Assembly (NCBI GenBank): GCA_002483865.1
Contig: DLIT01000079.1
Coordinates: forward strand, 4,203 to 9,405
Length of the DNA: 5,203 nucleotides
Direction of reading: 5' to 3'
Source of the DNA: Brevundimonas sp. UBA7635
GTDB taxonomy: Bacteria > Pseudomonadota > Alphaproteobacteria > Caulobacterales > Caulobacteraceae
Below are positions 4,485-5,203 of the stretch, piece by piece. The position numbers were made by a program, and so were the translations under genes. How positions within the stretch are numbered: position 1 is the stretch's first letter; every line of letters starts with the position of its first letter. The notes below the pieces were generated by a model. That model was given only the letters and a program-made list of their open reading frames with translations, was not told where the DNA came from and made no database searches.

Positions 4485-5203
4485 GCCTGATACTCGACCC
4501 GGATCGTAGGATCATTACCCAGGCCCGGGGCGACCATGCCGGGCCAGCGACAGACCGGACCGGGATGATCCACCCTTAAGGTCACAAGCTCCAGCTCGCC
4601 TGCCATGCGCTGTCTGACCACGTCGCGGATCACCGCATCAGTGGGCATGGTCTCGAAATATCTGAGCGTGCCGCGCCCCTCGCAGCTGTATTCATCCAGG
4701 AAGAAGCCCCTATCGGCACCGCCCATTGAACTGGTGCTCAGCACATATCCAAGAGGCCGGGCTTGCGTATCTGTCCACTCGACCACGGCCATGCGCAGGA
4801 ATGTCAGGCCATAACTGCTGCGCCCCTGGCGCTCAAACAGGCTGACCGCCCCGTTTCGGGCATCAAAGCGCTCGACCAGGTGCCCGCCCGGCTCGCTGGC
4901 GAGAGCCTCGATCGACGCGGCCATCAGGGCATCGCGAGTGCGGGCATAGCCACTCCAGTCGCCCAGGCGGCTCTGGGCTTTCATCAGGGTCAGGGCCCCA
5001 AAACCGCCGATGGGACGAGGCGCAGGAATGGGCAAGGGTCCGAGCACATCCACCGCCGCCTGGGGCTGATCAGCCATCAGATAGAGGTTGGCCCGCATGA
5101 CCCGCGCATGCCAGGAGGCTTCGGCCTCTCCGCACAACTCGATAATCCGCTGGGACGCGGCCTCTGCCTTGGCAACCGCCTCTGGCCCCGCCATACCCAT
5201 GTG
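4469..5203 (-). CDS. Protein of unknown function with TPR-like start (N-terminus cut by window edge)
   Basis: At least 244 residues are encoded and the frame is still open at the right edge. The in-frame ATG at 5200 is therefore not necessarily the start, and no ribosome-binding site can be judged. I do not recognise the family. Numbered from that ATG, residues 5-55 form amphipathic helices, with ASWHARVMRANLYLMADQPQ followed by AAVDVL resembling a tetratricopeptide repeat. A Pro-rich turn (GPLPIPAPRPIGG) and another helical pair follow to about 110. The rest looks like a mixed alpha/beta domain with YSCEGRGTLRYF near residues 168-180. No membrane segment is visible in this part. Proteins of this style in related bacteria often carry an N-terminal signal peptide, which would lie outside the window; that is conjecture. 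It is convergent with recQ: its TGA (4471-4469) lies inside the last recQ codons. Confidence 0.75.
   Translation of the reverse strand, partial: HMGMAGPEAVAKAEAASQRIIELCGEAEASWHARVMRANLYLMADQPQAAVDVLGPLPIPAPRPIGGFGALTLMKAQSRLGDWSGYARTRDALMAASIEALASEPGGHLVERFDARNGAVSLFERQGRSSYGLTFLRMAVVEWTDTQARPLGYVLSTSSMGGADRGFFLDEYSCEGRGTLRYFETMPTDAVIRDVVRQRMAGELELVTLRVDHPGPVCRWPGMVAPGLGNDPTIRVEYQAQAAD

Noticed and set aside
1..5203. Mobile element, CRISPR array, tRNA or rRNA, or defence system
   Set aside because: No terminal inverted repeats, transposase motifs, regularly spaced repeats, cloverleaf sequence or defence-gene cluster was seen. RecQ can occur in defence contexts, but here its neighbours are housekeeping genes.

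Overview
The window is GC-rich (roughly two-thirds G+C) chromosomal DNA with tightly packed genes. It reads as an alphaproteobacterium, most plausibly of the Caulobacterales (Caulobacter, Brevundimonas or Phenylobacterium). This rests on base composition, the style of the encoded proteins and an alphaproteobacterial-looking RecQ; no RNA gene or other decisive marker is present, so the placement is an inference.

Layout. Positions 2508 down to 1 hold a run of four minus-strand genes, in transcription order: an RsmC-like 16S rRNA guanine-N2 methyltransferase (2508-1609), an RsuA-type 16S rRNA pseudouridine synthase (1552-779), a small charged helical protein of unknown function (739-269), and the first 66 codons of trpF, phosphoribosylanthranilate isomerase (200 to beyond the left edge). 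The gaps are 56, 39 and 68 bases. None holds a convincing intrinsic terminator, so the four may share a transcript. Each gap contains an inverted repeat, and the one before the unknown gene pairs with that gene's Shine-Dalgarno sequence.

A 101-base divergent intergenic region (2509-2609) separates this run from recQ (plus strand, 2610-4484), a full-length RecQ helicase with helicase core, RQC zinc cluster and HRDC domain. recQ has no Shine-Dalgarno sequence, but a promoter-like sequence sits close enough to its ATG to suggest a leaderless mRNA. Its 3' end overlaps by 16 bases the end of a convergent minus-strand gene (4469 to beyond the right edge), which encodes an unrecognised protein with a TPR-like helical start.

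Functionally this is housekeeping: rRNA modification, tryptophan biosynthesis and DNA repair or recombination. I found no mobile element, CRISPR array, RNA gene, phage gene or defence system. The items most worth a second look are the hairpin over the unknown gene's ribosome-binding site, an in-phase A AAA AAG slippery heptamer in the same gene, and the possibly leaderless recQ start.
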